From NCBI GenBank assembly GCA_964396265.1, contig CAYNEM010000005.1:81707-145706 (forward strand): 64,000 nt of DNA. The letters are read 5' to 3'. Shown here in pieces: positions 34,377 to 43,183 of the stretch; positions within the stretch are counted from its first letter, which is position 1; the number at the start of each line of letters is the position of its first letter. This DNA is from EA-27 sp964396265. Its GTDB lineage: Archaea; Thermoplasmatota; Thermoplasmata; RBG-16-68-12; EA-27. A model generated the notes under the pieces. That model was given only the letters and a program-made list of their open reading frames with translations. It did not search any database and was not told where the DNA came from. Both the position numbers and the translations under genes were made by a program.

Positions 34377-36575
34377 TCACGCCGCGTAGTATGCCGCGTC
34401 GTAAGGTTCGGGGGACAAGCCCTTGCGCTCGCGGATCTTGTGCACGACCTCGGACTGCAGGTCCGACGGGACGGGGATGAACCCCGAGTTCTCGGTGGAC
34501 CAAAGGACTCGCCCCTGCGTGGCACCGCGGATCGACGTCGCGAAGCCGAACATCGCGGCGACCGGGACCCTGGCGGCGATCGTCGTCACCTCGCCATCCT
34601 GATTGATGTCCTCGATCACGCCGCGCCGCCCCTGGACGTCGCCGATCGCGGCGCCCATGACGTCCTGCGGGAGGTTCAGGAACAGCTTCTGGATGGGCTC
34701 CATGAGGATACGCTCGCCGTGGACCATCGCGCCGTAGATCGCGCTGCGGACGGCGGGGATGACCTGCGCGGGACCGCGGTGCACGGAGTCCTCGTGAAGC
34801 TTCGCGTCGTAGATACGGACCTTCATGCCCATGCACTTCTCTTGGCACAGGGGGCCTTTCGTCATCGCCTCGATGTACGCCTCGCGGACAAGCTCCATCG
34901 TCTCGTGAAGATACTGGATGCCCTTCGTCGCGTCGATGAGCATGTTCGTGTCCTGGATCCACACGACGCTTTTCGCCTCGTCCTTCGCCATGCCGAGCTC
35001 CTCGAGTTGCTTCTGGAGTGCCTTCGAGTCCTTGATACGCTGCCCGCTCGCAATCTCGCCGTCGTGGATCGCCCGGACGACCTTCTCCTCAAGCGGCCGG
35101 ACCTCGATGTAGAAGCGGTTGTGCTTGTTCGGCGACTTCCCCTCGAAGGGGCCGCCATGACCGCGCACGCGCTCGCGGTACACCACGATGGGGGCGCTGG
35201 CGGTGATCGGGACCTTGTAGTCGTTCACGATCCGGTACTGCGTGATCTCCAGGTGCAGCTCCCCCATGCCGGACATGAGGTGCTCGCCCGTCTCCTGATT
35301 GATCTCCACCTCGATGCTCGGGTCCGCCTTCGCGAGCGTGCGCAGGGTGTCTACGAGCTTCGGGAGGTCCGACGTGGATTTCGCCTCGATCGCGACCGTC
35401 ACGACGGGCTCCGAGTAGTGCACGATGGGCTCGAAGGGCTGCATCGCCTTGTCGTCGCTCACCGTCGAGCCCGCGATCGCGTCCTTCAGGCCGACGACCG
35501 CGACCACGTTTCCCGCGTCGATCTCATCGACGGGGATGCGGTCCGGGCCGACGATCATCGCGACGGTCTGGGCCCTCTGGGGTTTCGGCATGCCGCTCAC
35601 CCACAGCTCCTGGCCTCGCTTGACCTTCCCGCTGAACAACCGACCGGCCGCGACCTCGCCTGCCTGCGGGTCCACGATGATCTTCGTCACCATGAACGCC
35701 ACGGGACCGTTCTCGTTCACGGTGAGCATGGACTTCCCGAGCTTGCTCTCCAGGTCGCCCTTCCAGATCACGGGGATCCGCAACTTCTGCGCGACGAGCG
35801 GGTTCGGCAGATGCTTAATCACCATGTTGAGAACGATCTGGTGGAGAGGCGCCCTCTTGCTCAACTCGCCCTGCTTCCCATCCTCGAGGTATTTGTAGAT
35901 CTCCTTGAAATTGATGCCGGTCTTTTTCATGTACGGCACGGAGATCGCCCACTTGTTCCGCGCGCTGCCGAACGCGACATTCCCCACGTTCACGTTGAGC
36001 GCCCACGACTCCTTCAGGTCGTCGGGGAGCAGCTTCTGGATCCTCGCGTTCACTTCCGTGATGATCTTCACGAACCGCTGCTCCATACGGTCCGGGTCCA
36101 GCTTCATCTCGTTGATGAGGCGGTCGACCTTGTTGATGAACAGGACGGGGCGCACGCGCTCCTTGAGAGCCTGGCGGATGACCGTCTCCGTCTGGGGCAT
36201 AACGCCCTCGACCGCGTCGACGAGGATGATGACGCCGTCAATCGCACGCATCGCGCGCGTGACGTCGCCGCCAAAGTCCACGTGGCCGGGCGTGTCGATC
36301 AAGTTGATCAGGTACAGCTGACCCTCGAAGTCGTGCACCATCGAGGCGATGGCGGCGTTGATCGTGATGCCACGGGCCTGCTCCTGCTCGTCGAAATCCA
36401 TGAACAGCTGCGTGCCCGCGAGCTCTTCGCTGATCATCCCGGCGCCGGCGATCAGCGAATCGGAAAGTGTGGTTTTTCCATGATCGATATGTGCCGCAGT
36501 CCCGATGTTGCGGATCCGATCCTTGATGTGGAGGATTTCCTGGGCCTTCTTGATGTTGTCTTCCTTCCGTCCCAT
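34377..36575 (-). CDS. fusA: Translation elongation factor 2 (aEF-2)
   Basis: Ribosomal translocase GTPase of 732 residues, the normal archaeal length. The G domain shows AAHIDHGKTTLSDSL, QARGITINAA, DTPGHVDFGGDV and NKVDRLINE. Domain IV carries KLHEDSVHRGPAQVIPA, where the His before RGPAQ is the residue converted to diphthamide; the more usual ED-A-I/V-H has Ser instead of Ala here. The C-terminus GLSPEPYDAAYYAA is typical. A TATA-like CGTTAAGTACG (36604-36614) suggests an additional promoter between S7 and this gene. Confidence 0.98.
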   Translation of the reverse strand: MGRKEDNIKKAQEILHIKDRIRNIGTAAHIDHGKTTLSDSLIAGAGMISEELAGTQLFMDFDEQEQARGITINAAIASMVHDFEGQLYLINLIDTPGHVDFGGDVTRAMRAIDGVIILVDAVEGVMPQTETVIRQALKERVRPVLFINKVDRLINEMKLDPDRMEQRFVKIITEVNARIQKLLPDDLKESWALNVNVGNVAFGSARNKWAISVPYMKKTGINFKEIYKYLEDGKQGELSKRAPLHQIVLNMVIKHLPNPLVAQKLRIPVIWKGDLESKLGKSMLTVNENGPVAFMVTKIIVDPQAGEVAAGRLFSGKVKRGQELWVSGMPKPQRAQTVAMIVGPDRIPVDEIDAGNVVAVVGLKDAIAGSTVSDDKAMQPFEPIVHYSEPVVTVAIEAKSTSDLPKLVDTLRTLAKADPSIEVEINQETGEHLMSGMGELHLEITQYRIVNDYKVPITASAPIVVYRERVRGHGGPFEGKSPNKHNRFYIEVRPLEEKVVRAIHDGEIASGQRIKDSKALQKQLEELGMAKDEAKSVVWIQDTNMLIDATKGIQYLHETMELVREAYIEAMTKGPLCQEKCMGMKVRIYDAKLHEDSVHRGPAQVIPAVRSAIYGAMVHGERILMEPIQKLFLNLPQDVMGAAIGDVQGRRGVIEDINQDGEVTTIAARVPVAAMFGFATSIRGATQGRVLWSTENSGFIPVPSDLQSEVVHKIRERKGLSPEPYDAAYYAA

Positions 36576-36630
36576 GGTCGCTCGCCGAGCTTACTTTGGA
36601 GGGCGTACTTAACGATTCCTCCGCGGTCGT

Positions 36631-37413
36631 CTACCGCGCGGATTGTGCGACCCGTTCGACCTCTTCTTTCTTCGCGATCGCGGAGCTCGTCATCTCGCCT
36701 CGGGACGCCGCCAAAATCTCCTGCGCGAGCACCTGCGCGATGGGCTCGTACCCCTTCTCCCTCTCGGCCGCCTTCTTGGACGCCCCGGCTTTGAACGTCG
36801 CGAGGACCGCCCCTTCGCAGATGTTCCGGAGAGCGAGGTCGAGCCGTCGGCTGGGGGCGACGTCCACGGCGCGCGGCACGGAGATGCCGCCGAAGCGCAG
36901 GCGGGTGACCTCCTCGCGCGGCGCGGCCTTCTGGAGCGCGTCGACGAAGACCTGCACGGGCATCTTCTTCGTCGTCTCCTCGATGATCTCGAACGCCTGA
37001 CGCACGACCTTGATCGCCTTGCTCTTCTTCCCCGTGTACTGCTCGTACCGCATCATGTTGTTGATCAGCCGCTCCACGATGTTCGTCCGCTGCTTCGCGA
37101 ACGGCTTGTTCGCATGGCGCCCGCCGGTATGCGGGAGGACGATCGGGGACAGATTGACGTACTTCTCGAGGCCTTTGTCGTGGACGACGACCTCGCTCAG
37201 GTCCCATCGTTCGAACAGCTTGAGCTGATAGGACGGCCTCTTCTTCACGACCTTCTTCTTTGGCTTCCCCGGGGGCGGGACCTCGCCCTCCATGCCCTCG
37301 GGCGGCGGAAGCGGCACGCCTTCTGGCGGTGGCGGCGGGGGCGGCTGAGAGACCTCGAGCTTCGCCGCGGGCTCCGGCGGCGATGGCACTTCCGGCGGCA
37401 CGCCCTCGGTCAT
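36631..37413 (-). CDS. rps7: 30S ribosomal protein S7 (uS7) with proline-rich N-terminal extension
   Basis: Small-subunit protein that binds 16S rRNA and the E site. The uS7 core begins at about residue 58 (KKRPSYQLKLFERWD) and includes the RTNIVERLINNMMRYEQYTG and EVTRLRFGGISVPRAVDVAP regions, ending ERVAQSAR. The first 55 residues are an unusual tail of Pro, Glu and Gly with a PPPPPPP run, then a lysine cluster (GKPKKKVVKKR). At 260 residues the protein is longer than usual archaeal S7. Its ATG overlaps the S12 stop by four bases, so the two are coupled. Confidence 0.96.
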   Translation of the reverse strand: MTEGVPPEVPSPPEPAAKLEVSQPPPPPPPEGVPLPPPEGMEGEVPPPGKPKKKVVKKRPSYQLKLFERWDLSEVVVHDKGLEKYVNLSPIVLPHTGGRHANKPFAKQRTNIVERLINNMMRYEQYTGKKSKAIKVVRQAFEIIEETTKKMPVQVFVDALQKAAPREEVTRLRFGGISVPRAVDVAPSRRLDLALRNICEGAVLATFKAGASKKAAEREKGYEPIAQVLAQEILAASRGEMTSSAIAKKEEVERVAQSAR

Positions 37414-37838
37414 CGGACCGGTTTCTCCTTCCGACCCCGGACGAGCTCGTCAAGGGAGACGTCGTTCACCTTGATCACCTTGTACCGCACCCCGGGGAGA
37501 TCCCCGTAGGAACGGCCCATACGACCGCCAATCCCCTCGATGAGGACCTCGTCGTGCTCGTCGATGAAATTGATCGCCCCGTCGCCGACCGCGAAGGCCG
37601 TGATCTGCCGCCCGTTCTTGATCAGCTGGACCTTCACGCACTTCCGCAGCGCGGAGTTCGGCTGCTTCGCCTCGATCGCGACCTTCTCGAGCACGATCCC
37701 GCGGCCCTGGGCGGCGCCCTCGAGCGGGTCCGATTTCTGCTTCAGGTGGAGCACGCGCCGCTTATAGTACCGGTCCGACCAGCGGGCGTCCTGCCGGTTG
37801 TCCGACAACTTCCGCGCCGCGTACAATCCCCGTGCCAA
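37410..37838 (-). CDS. rps12: 30S ribosomal protein S12 (uS12)
   Basis: Decoding-centre ribosomal protein of 142 residues. The two conserved loops are KQPNSALRKCVKVQLIKNG and DLPGVRYKVIKVNDVSLDE, with the preceding GIGGRMGRSYG. The frame opens with TTG 37838, preceded by GAGGTCG as ribosome binding site; no ATG or GTG at the proper N-terminus (MARGLYAARKL) is available. It is the first gene of the translation cluster and sits about 40 bases after a strong TATA box. RNA polymerase and NusA genes, which precede S12 in many archaea, are not upstream here. Confidence 0.97.
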   Translation of the reverse strand: MARGLYAARKLSDNRQDARWSDRYYKRRVLHLKQKSDPLEGAAQGRGIVLEKVAIEAKQPNSALRKCVKVQLIKNGRQITAFAVGDGAINFIDEHDEVLIEGIGGRMGRSYGDLPGVRYKVIKVNDVSLDELVRGRKEKPVR

Positions 37839-37878
37839 GCTTCGACCTCGTTAAGGGAGGAGTTCGAAGAGGCACATT

Positions 37879-37888
37879 CTATATAAGG
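37879..37888 (-). promoter_or_regulatory. TATA box of the S12-S7-EF-2 operon
   Basis: Minus-strand CCTTATATAG is a near-perfect archaeal box A. A start about 25 bases on (near 37857) gives a short leader containing GAGGT before the TTG start of S12. Confidence 0.7.
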
Positions 37889-37922
37889 CTGGCGTCCGGG
37901 AGAGACCTCGGGGTCGCCCCGC

Positions 37923-38453
37923 TCAGCCCGGAGGGATTCTCGCGCGCTGCGTGCTGGGAATGAGGATGCCCGCACTGCAGTACGGGCAGGGGAACCGTTC
38001 CTCGGGGAACGCCCACCGGTCCACCGGAGCGCCGCACGTCGGGCATGTCGCGACGTACACCTGCTGCCCAACCGCCTCCTGGACGACGAACTCGTCCGAG
38101 GTCCGGTCCACGAAGCCTTTCACGTAGCCATGGTCGACGGCCTTCGCGAGCTGGAGTTCCGTCTCGAGCCGCGTCCTCCCCGCGCGCCGGGCGAACTCGT
38201 CGAGCTTGATGCGCCGGTATGTCTGCGCCATTGCCGCCAAGGCACGCAGGTGCCGCTCCACGCTCCACCGGTAGACCCCATAGAGGAGGACGATCGTGCT
38301 CGGCGCGATGCCGATGAAGACGCATAACCAAAGGAGGAAGGATAGAAACCCCGTGAGCGCGAGGGTCATCAGGGAGAAGACCAGGATGAAGCCGCCCATC
38401 ATCAGGTAGACGAACGCATCCATCTCGAGGATGCTGTCCCGCGCCGAGCCCAC
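37923..38453 (-). CDS. Membrane protein with winged-helix-like and zinc-ribbon domains
   Basis: A 176-residue protein. Two N-terminal helices (YLMMGGFILVFSLMTLALTG and LSFLLWLCVFIGIAPSTIVL) anchor it. A cytoplasmic domain follows (TYRRIKLDEFARRAGRTRLE, GYVKGFVDRTSDEFV), with the look of a PCI/winged helix. It ends in a zinc ribbon with CPTC and CPYC. Proteins of this shape are known in archaea and bacteria but without firm function. The start is GTG 38453 or ATG 38423; a TATA-like GAAATAGG about 25 bases upstream of 38453 supports the former. Confidence 0.7.
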   Translation of the reverse strand: MGSARDSILEMDAFVYLMMGGFILVFSLMTLALTGFLSFLLWLCVFIGIAPSTIVLLYGVYRWSVERHLRALAAMAQTYRRIKLDEFARRAGRTRLETELQLAKAVDHGYVKGFVDRTSDEFVVQEAVGQQVYVATCPTCGAPVDRWAFPEERFPCPYCSAGILIPSTQRARIPPG

Positions 38454-38522
38454 GTTCGCGGCGAGACGACAACGCCTATTTCATCGCTCGGGCATGCGTC
38501 GCGCGGGCGAGAATCACGCCCG

Positions 38523-38633
38523 TCACCCCCCGAACTCTTCGAACTCCTCGTAGTCGCCGAGGATCGCGCCGCAGTTCGGGCACTCCTCGGTGTCGGGCTC
38601 CAGGTCCCACCCGCACTCCGGGCAGCGGGTCAT
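38523..38633 (-). CDS. 36-residue zinc-ribbon protein
   Basis: A very short gene: MTRCPECGWDLEPD, then EECPNCGAILGDYEE and an acidic tail FEEFGG. Two CPxCG knuckles with 13 residues between Cys7 and Cys18 region form a complete zinc ribbon. Such tiny zinc ribbons are common in archaea. It lies 40 bases after the helicase stop on the same strand and could share its transcript. Confidence 0.7.
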   Translation of the reverse strand: MTRCPECGWDLEPDTEECPNCGAILGDYEEFEEFGG

Positions 38634-38672
38634 GGCGCCTTGCATCGCTTCAGGGGACTATAAACCGCGCGC

Positions 38673-40322
38673 CTACAGGTCCAGTTCGGATTGCGACGTT
38701 CGTCGGGTTCGCGGCGGTTGCTCGATCGGCCGCGCCGCCTCGCGCAATTGTCGAATACGTTCCTCCGGTTTGGCGATGACGAACGTCTCGCCGCCGGGCC
38801 TGCCCACGAACATCTTCTGCTTCAGCTCTCGCCGCAGGCGGTCGAGCTCCGCGTGCATCTTCCTCTCCTTGCGCCTCGCGGAGTACAGGTACGCTTCGTC
38901 CCGCGTGTCGCGCGTCACGAGGACCGCCACACGCCCCTCGTACCGCCGCCCAGTCCGTCCCCGCCGCTGGATCGTGCGGATCTCCGAGGGCACGGGCTCG
39001 TAGAAGACGACGAGGTCCACCTGAGGGATGTCGAGCCCTTCCTCGGCGACGGAGGTCGCCACGACGACGTTGTGTTCCCCTTTGCGGAACCGATCGAGGA
39101 TCTCGACCTGCTCCTTCTGCGTGAGGCCCTCGTCCCCACGCTTCGAGGCCTGACCCACGAATCGCACCGGCCGGATGCCGGGGATCTTCGCGAGCTCGCG
39201 CTCCATGATCGCCGCCATGTCGCGGTAGTGCGTGAAGAGGATCACGCGCGCGTCCGGCTTCGCCATGAACTGATCGCGCACGATCCACAGGGCCTTGTTC
39301 ACCTTTGGATGCTCCGGACTTCCCGCGGCCGTGACCGCGAGTGCGCTCACGACCTTCGGATGCGCCAGGAACGCCCGGTCCGCGCGGGTCTCGCCCTCCC
39401 GGATGCGGGCCACGAAGTTCGCAAGGGCCTCGACGCCCTGCGTTTCCACGAGCTCGATCGCGTGGTTGATCTTCATCGCGAGCGCCTGGACGGTTGCTGC
39501 GCGGTACGCCTGTCCGGGCGCCTTGTGGCCCCCGTCGAGGACCGCCCGCACATCTCGTCCTACCGCCAACAGGTCCTTCGTCGTCGGTCGAGGCACGTTC
39601 TGCATGTACCCGAGGTTCCGCAAGCTCGCGATCTGCTCCCCGAGCGCATCTCGAAGGAGGTCCCGGGCCCGGGAGGTGTCCTCGGAGACATCCACAAACA
39701 CCTTCTGCACCTCGATCGCCTTCACGTACTCGACGACGTCCGGGTCGTACTCCGTGCGGATCTCCACGCCCGTGATGCCAAGGTTCTCGCACACCTCAAG
39801 GATGCGCCCGACCTCGCTGCCGGGGCTGGCGGTGATCCCGAGCGCGAGACCGCCGGTCTCCCGGTACGCCTTCGCGACGTCCACGTACGCGTAATCTCCG
39901 ACCGCGCGGTGCGCCTCGTCGAACACGATCAGGGACACATCGTCGAGCGCGATGCGGCCGTACCGGAGGTCGTTCTCGATGACCTGGGGAGTGGAGCAGA
40001 CGATCTTGCACGTGCGCCACTCGAGCTCCCGATCCTCCGGAGGCTTTTCGCCCGTGAACACCGCCACATCCCCCGCAAGGAGCACATCCCGAAGGTAGGT
40101 GGCGTGCTGTTCCACCAGCGGTTTCGTCGGCGCTAGGAACAGGACCCGGCCCCCCTTCTGCTTCAGCCGTTCCGCGATGACGAGCACCGCGACGACGGTC
40201 TTGCCCATCCCCGTCGGCAGGACGACGAGCGTGGACCTCTCGAGGCACGCGGCCGCGATGTTCACCTGGTACGCCCGCTTCTCGATCGCCTCCCGGCGGA
40301 GGAGCGGGTGGTCGACGTGCAC
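38673..40322 (-). CDS. Hef-like superfamily 2 DNA helicase (no nuclease domain)
   Basis: A 549-residue DEAH helicase like the N-terminal half of archaeal Hef and the FANCM helicase, which remodel stalled forks. Walker A is LPTGMGKT (35-42), DEAH is at 135-138 (VFDEAHRAVGDY), motif III is ITASPGS, and the second RecA domain ends with SVAEEGLDIPQVD and QRRGRTGR. A helical insertion typical of Hef lies between the two domains. The XPF-type nuclease and HhH domains of full-length Hef are absent; the protein stops with TSQSELDL. GTG 40322 is leaderless behind CCTTATATTC (40344-40353). Confidence 0.9.
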   Translation of the reverse strand: MHVDHPLLRREAIEKRAYQVNIAAACLERSTLVVLPTGMGKTVVAVLVIAERLKQKGGRVLFLAPTKPLVEQHATYLRDVLLAGDVAVFTGEKPPEDRELEWRTCKIVCSTPQVIENDLRYGRIALDDVSLIVFDEAHRAVGDYAYVDVAKAYRETGGLALGITASPGSEVGRILEVCENLGITGVEIRTEYDPDVVEYVKAIEVQKVFVDVSEDTSRARDLLRDALGEQIASLRNLGYMQNVPRPTTKDLLAVGRDVRAVLDGGHKAPGQAYRAATVQALAMKINHAIELVETQGVEALANFVARIREGETRADRAFLAHPKVVSALAVTAAGSPEHPKVNKALWIVRDQFMAKPDARVILFTHYRDMAAIMERELAKIPGIRPVRFVGQASKRGDEGLTQKEQVEILDRFRKGEHNVVVATSVAEEGLDIPQVDLVVFYEPVPSEIRTIQRRGRTGRRYEGRVAVLVTRDTRDEAYLYSARRKERKMHAELDRLRRELKQKMFVGRPGGETFVIAKPEERIRQLREAARPIEQPPRTRRTSQSELDL

Positions 40323-40343
40323 GGTCGGAGAATTGTGGCCCCG

Positions 40344-40353
40344 GAATATAAGG
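40344..40353 (-). promoter_or_regulatory. TATA box of the Hef-like helicase gene
   Basis: CCTTATATTC on the minus strand is 22-31 bases before GTG 40322. It lies between this gene and the stop of the upstream M6 protease gene. Confidence 0.6.
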
Positions 40354-40379
40354 TGCGCCCTTGGGACCGCGAAAGTGGC

Positions 40380-43094
40380 CTACCAGCGACGGTAGACGCC
40401 CTTCTGCTTCTTCATCGCGTCGATGACGACGGCGATCACGATGATCACGGCGAAAATGATGATGAACAGGAACAGGTAGCGCATCAAGCCCGAGAGCCCC
40501 AGCGGATCGTTGATGATCGTGAGCGTGTCGAACGTCGACTCGAGGGAGGAGTTCGTCCGGCTGACTGCGGTCACGGACACGGGATGCTGGGTGCCGCGCG
40601 TCGCGTTCCCGGACACCACGAACACGAGGAGGAGGTTCGCCTCGGCGTCAGGTCCCAACCGGACCCCCGCCGACCCATAGTCCTGGAGCACCGTCAGGTT
40701 CGGACCGATGCCCGCGGTCCATCCCGCAGGGGGACGCAGGTCGAAGCCCACGTCGTCCTCGAAGTCCCCGACGTTGGCGACCTTGATCCGGAAGATGGCG
40801 AGGCCGCCGGGCTCTGCGACGACCCGAGGCGTGATCGCCCTCGCGACGACTCCGCCGAGGAGCGGGCTGTCCGCGATCGCGATGTCGTCGACCCACCACC
40901 CGCCGTCATCCTGGAGGACGAGGTCGGAGACGCTGAACTCGATGATGATGTCGGACGTCGGCGTGAGGTACGGCGTGAGATCCCACTGGAAGGCCCGCCA
41001 ATCCGATTGGAGGTCGCTGAAGGGGACGAGGCTCAAGGCAGGCGTGTGCCAAACGCTGTTCACGGACACCCTCACGTACGCCTCGTCCGTCTCCTGGGTT
41101 CCCGTCAGGTTGTCGATCCCGCGTCCGCGCAGGTCGAACCGGTGCCAGAAGTAGAAGTACGCGGGACCGGCCGCCATGCTGATGGTTGGCGACGTGAGCG
41201 TGTGGAACCCCGGGGGGCAGGAGGGCGGGCACGGGAGTGGAAGGGCTGGGTTCGTGTGGAACCTCCAGGCCTGAGCGTCGCTGTGGCTGTGGGTCTCGTT
41301 CACGGTATCTTGCACGATCTCCCAGATCGCGGGGTCGGTCGAGGGGGTCCCGTTCCGCAACCAGCCGAGGTCGACGTTCACGGGGTCGTAGAAGTACAGG
41401 TTCGCGGCGGCGATGTGCGAGAACAGGAGGTTGTTCTCCGGGATCTCGTCGACGGCGAGCGGGACGCTCACCTCCAAGATGTACTTCCCCGCCACGGAAA
41501 TGGGCACGGACCAGATGATGGGCACGATCTGGCCCCGGGCAAGGGTCGCGATGTTCCGCGACGCGCAGCAGATGATCTGGGACGGGTCGTCGGAACCGCG
41601 ATACACGTTGAGGGCCACGTCGAAATCCGTCTGCGTGCGTGCGCCACGGTTCCCGATCGTCGCCTGAACGTCGACGCTGCCGCCGACGTCCACGCAGCAG
41701 TCCCGGTCGATTGAAAGCACCGCGAGGTCGTCGACGATCTCCCGGGAGAGGTCCGCGGTCATCACGCTGCCCGAGGGCCCGATGTTCCGGACCCTCCAGC
41801 CGGTCTGCTGGTTGAGGTAGGAGTTGGAGTTGGGGTTCGATTGGGGGCCGAATCCGTCGACCTGGTTGGCCCACGGGTCGCCCGGCTCCGTGGGCTGGTC
41901 GTCCCCGTCCGCCTCTTCAAGGTCTACGCGGCGGTGATTGTCGTCCGCATTGCCGGGGATCGAGAGGTCCACGTGCCAGATGAGGAGGCCGTCGCCCGGG
42001 AGGGCGCGATCGAACCCGACCTGTTGGCGGTTCTCCACGACGAACGATTCCTCGTTCGTGCCTGCGCGCACGACCAACTTGAACGCCTGCGCGTTGTCCT
42101 CGACCTGCGGGATCGCCTGCCCGGGCAAGGCCTGATCGACGACGATCGGCGTGATCCACCCGAGCTCGAACTTCGAAGGCGCGCCGAAGTGCGCAGGGAC
42201 GCTCCCGCTTGGAGCGCCGTTCCAGGAGCCGGAACCCATGACGTCCCACTCCCCAACTCCCTCGCTGCTGCCGTCCGTGTCGTACAGGTCCGGGAGGCCG
42301 AGGTCGTGGCCGAGTTCGTGGACGAAGACCCCGACGGGAGAAGACTCCGCCACCATGATGTACCCGTAGATCTGGACACCGTCCGCAACGAGCCGCTGGG
42401 TTCCTGGCTGGCCGGGTTCCGCATCGGCTACGGACCACCGATGAGACCAGATGAGGTCCGTGTTGCTCGACTGCTCCTCCTGCGCGTTGCCCGCGTGGAC
42501 CACGATGACATGGTCGACGACACCATCGCTGTCCCCGTCGAACTGCGAGAAGTCCACGGTCGGGTCTGCGAGTTGGACCGCGTCAATCACGAGTTCGTAG
42601 ATCGGCCCGTTCGCGTCGTCGAACGAGGAAGCGCTGTCCGCCCCGTACGAGACCATCGTGCGCGCGGACCGGTGCCAGGTCGTGACCGTTCCGGAGAGCC
42701 CGAACAGGCTGTAACTGACCTCGTCGTAGTAATTGAGGACGCTCGATGCGTCCGCCGTCGTCGCGTCGTTCATGAGCGTGGTAAGGCTCGCGGCCGACCG
42801 CGTCGCCGGCTCGTCCGGGAAGTCGAGGAGGAGCACGACGACGTCCTGCAGCCCGGTCGCGCGCGTGCCGTGCGATGATGAGCGCGTCCCGGATGCCGTT
42901 CCCGTCCATCCCGCGGGCTGATACGGGAGGGCTGCGGACTGACCCGGTTTCGGCATCATGAAGTGAGGCCCGTAGTCTCCCGGTCCCGCGGATGCGTATC
43001 CGACGGGGGCCGCCTCCGGCAGCACCGCCAGAACTCCCGCGAACGCCGTCGCAAGGATGACCGCCGCCAAAACTAGGGCACCGAGGCGACGCAT
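40380..43094 (-). CDS. Secreted, membrane-anchored M6-type metalloprotease
   Basis: A 904-residue exported zinc protease of the immune-inhibitor-A (M6) type. After a signal peptide (LGALVLAAVILATAFAGVLA), the catalytic domain has HELGH at 259-263 within the pattern HExxHxxGxxD, followed by YDTDG and the Met-turn-like EWDVMGSGSWNG. The C-terminal half has a CARDB-like domain (VDVQATIGNRGARTQ), a MAM-like beta domain with cysteines (PCPPSCPPG), an NEW3-like domain (EPGGLAIFRIKVANVGDFED) and a membrane helix with a KKQKGVYRRW tail. ATG 43094 lies about 30 bases after CGTTTAAGTA (43122-43131). It probably degrades extracellular protein, feeding the peptide-binding proteins encoded next. Confidence 0.9.
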   Translation of the reverse strand: MRRLGALVLAAVILATAFAGVLAVLPEAAPVGYASAGPGDYGPHFMMPKPGQSAALPYQPAGWTGTASGTRSSSHGTRATGLQDVVVLLLDFPDEPATRSAASLTTLMNDATTADASSVLNYYDEVSYSLFGLSGTVTTWHRSARTMVSYGADSASSFDDANGPIYELVIDAVQLADPTVDFSQFDGDSDGVVDHVIVVHAGNAQEEQSSNTDLIWSHRWSVADAEPGQPGTQRLVADGVQIYGYIMVAESSPVGVFVHELGHDLGLPDLYDTDGSSEGVGEWDVMGSGSWNGAPSGSVPAHFGAPSKFELGWITPIVVDQALPGQAIPQVEDNAQAFKLVVRAGTNEESFVVENRQQVGFDRALPGDGLLIWHVDLSIPGNADDNHRRVDLEEADGDDQPTEPGDPWANQVDGFGPQSNPNSNSYLNQQTGWRVRNIGPSGSVMTADLSREIVDDLAVLSIDRDCCVDVGGSVDVQATIGNRGARTQTDFDVALNVYRGSDDPSQIICCASRNIATLARGQIVPIIWSVPISVAGKYILEVSVPLAVDEIPENNLLFSHIAAANLYFYDPVNVDLGWLRNGTPSTDPAIWEIVQDTVNETHSHSDAQAWRFHTNPALPLPCPPSCPPGFHTLTSPTISMAAGPAYFYFWHRFDLRGRGIDNLTGTQETDEAYVRVSVNSVWHTPALSLVPFSDLQSDWRAFQWDLTPYLTPTSDIIIEFSVSDLVLQDDGGWWVDDIAIADSPLLGGVVARAITPRVVAEPGGLAIFRIKVANVGDFEDDVGFDLRPPAGWTAGIGPNLTVLQDYGSAGVRLGPDAEANLLLVFVVSGNATRGTQHPVSVTAVSRTNSSLESTFDTLTIINDPLGLSGLMRYLFLFIIIFAVIIVIAVVIDAMKKQKGVYRRW

Positions 43095-43183
43095 GACTTT
43101 CGCTCCCGAGAATGAGGGACCGTGTTACTTAAACGTTCATCTTTCCGTGTTTGCGCATGATAACGGGCGTGGGCATGCCCGCG

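Noticed and set aside
34440..36794. Long open frame on the plus strand opposite EF-2
   Set aside because: It is the antisense of a well-conserved gene; its His/Asp/Arg/Leu-rich composition is typical of shadows in GC-rich DNA.
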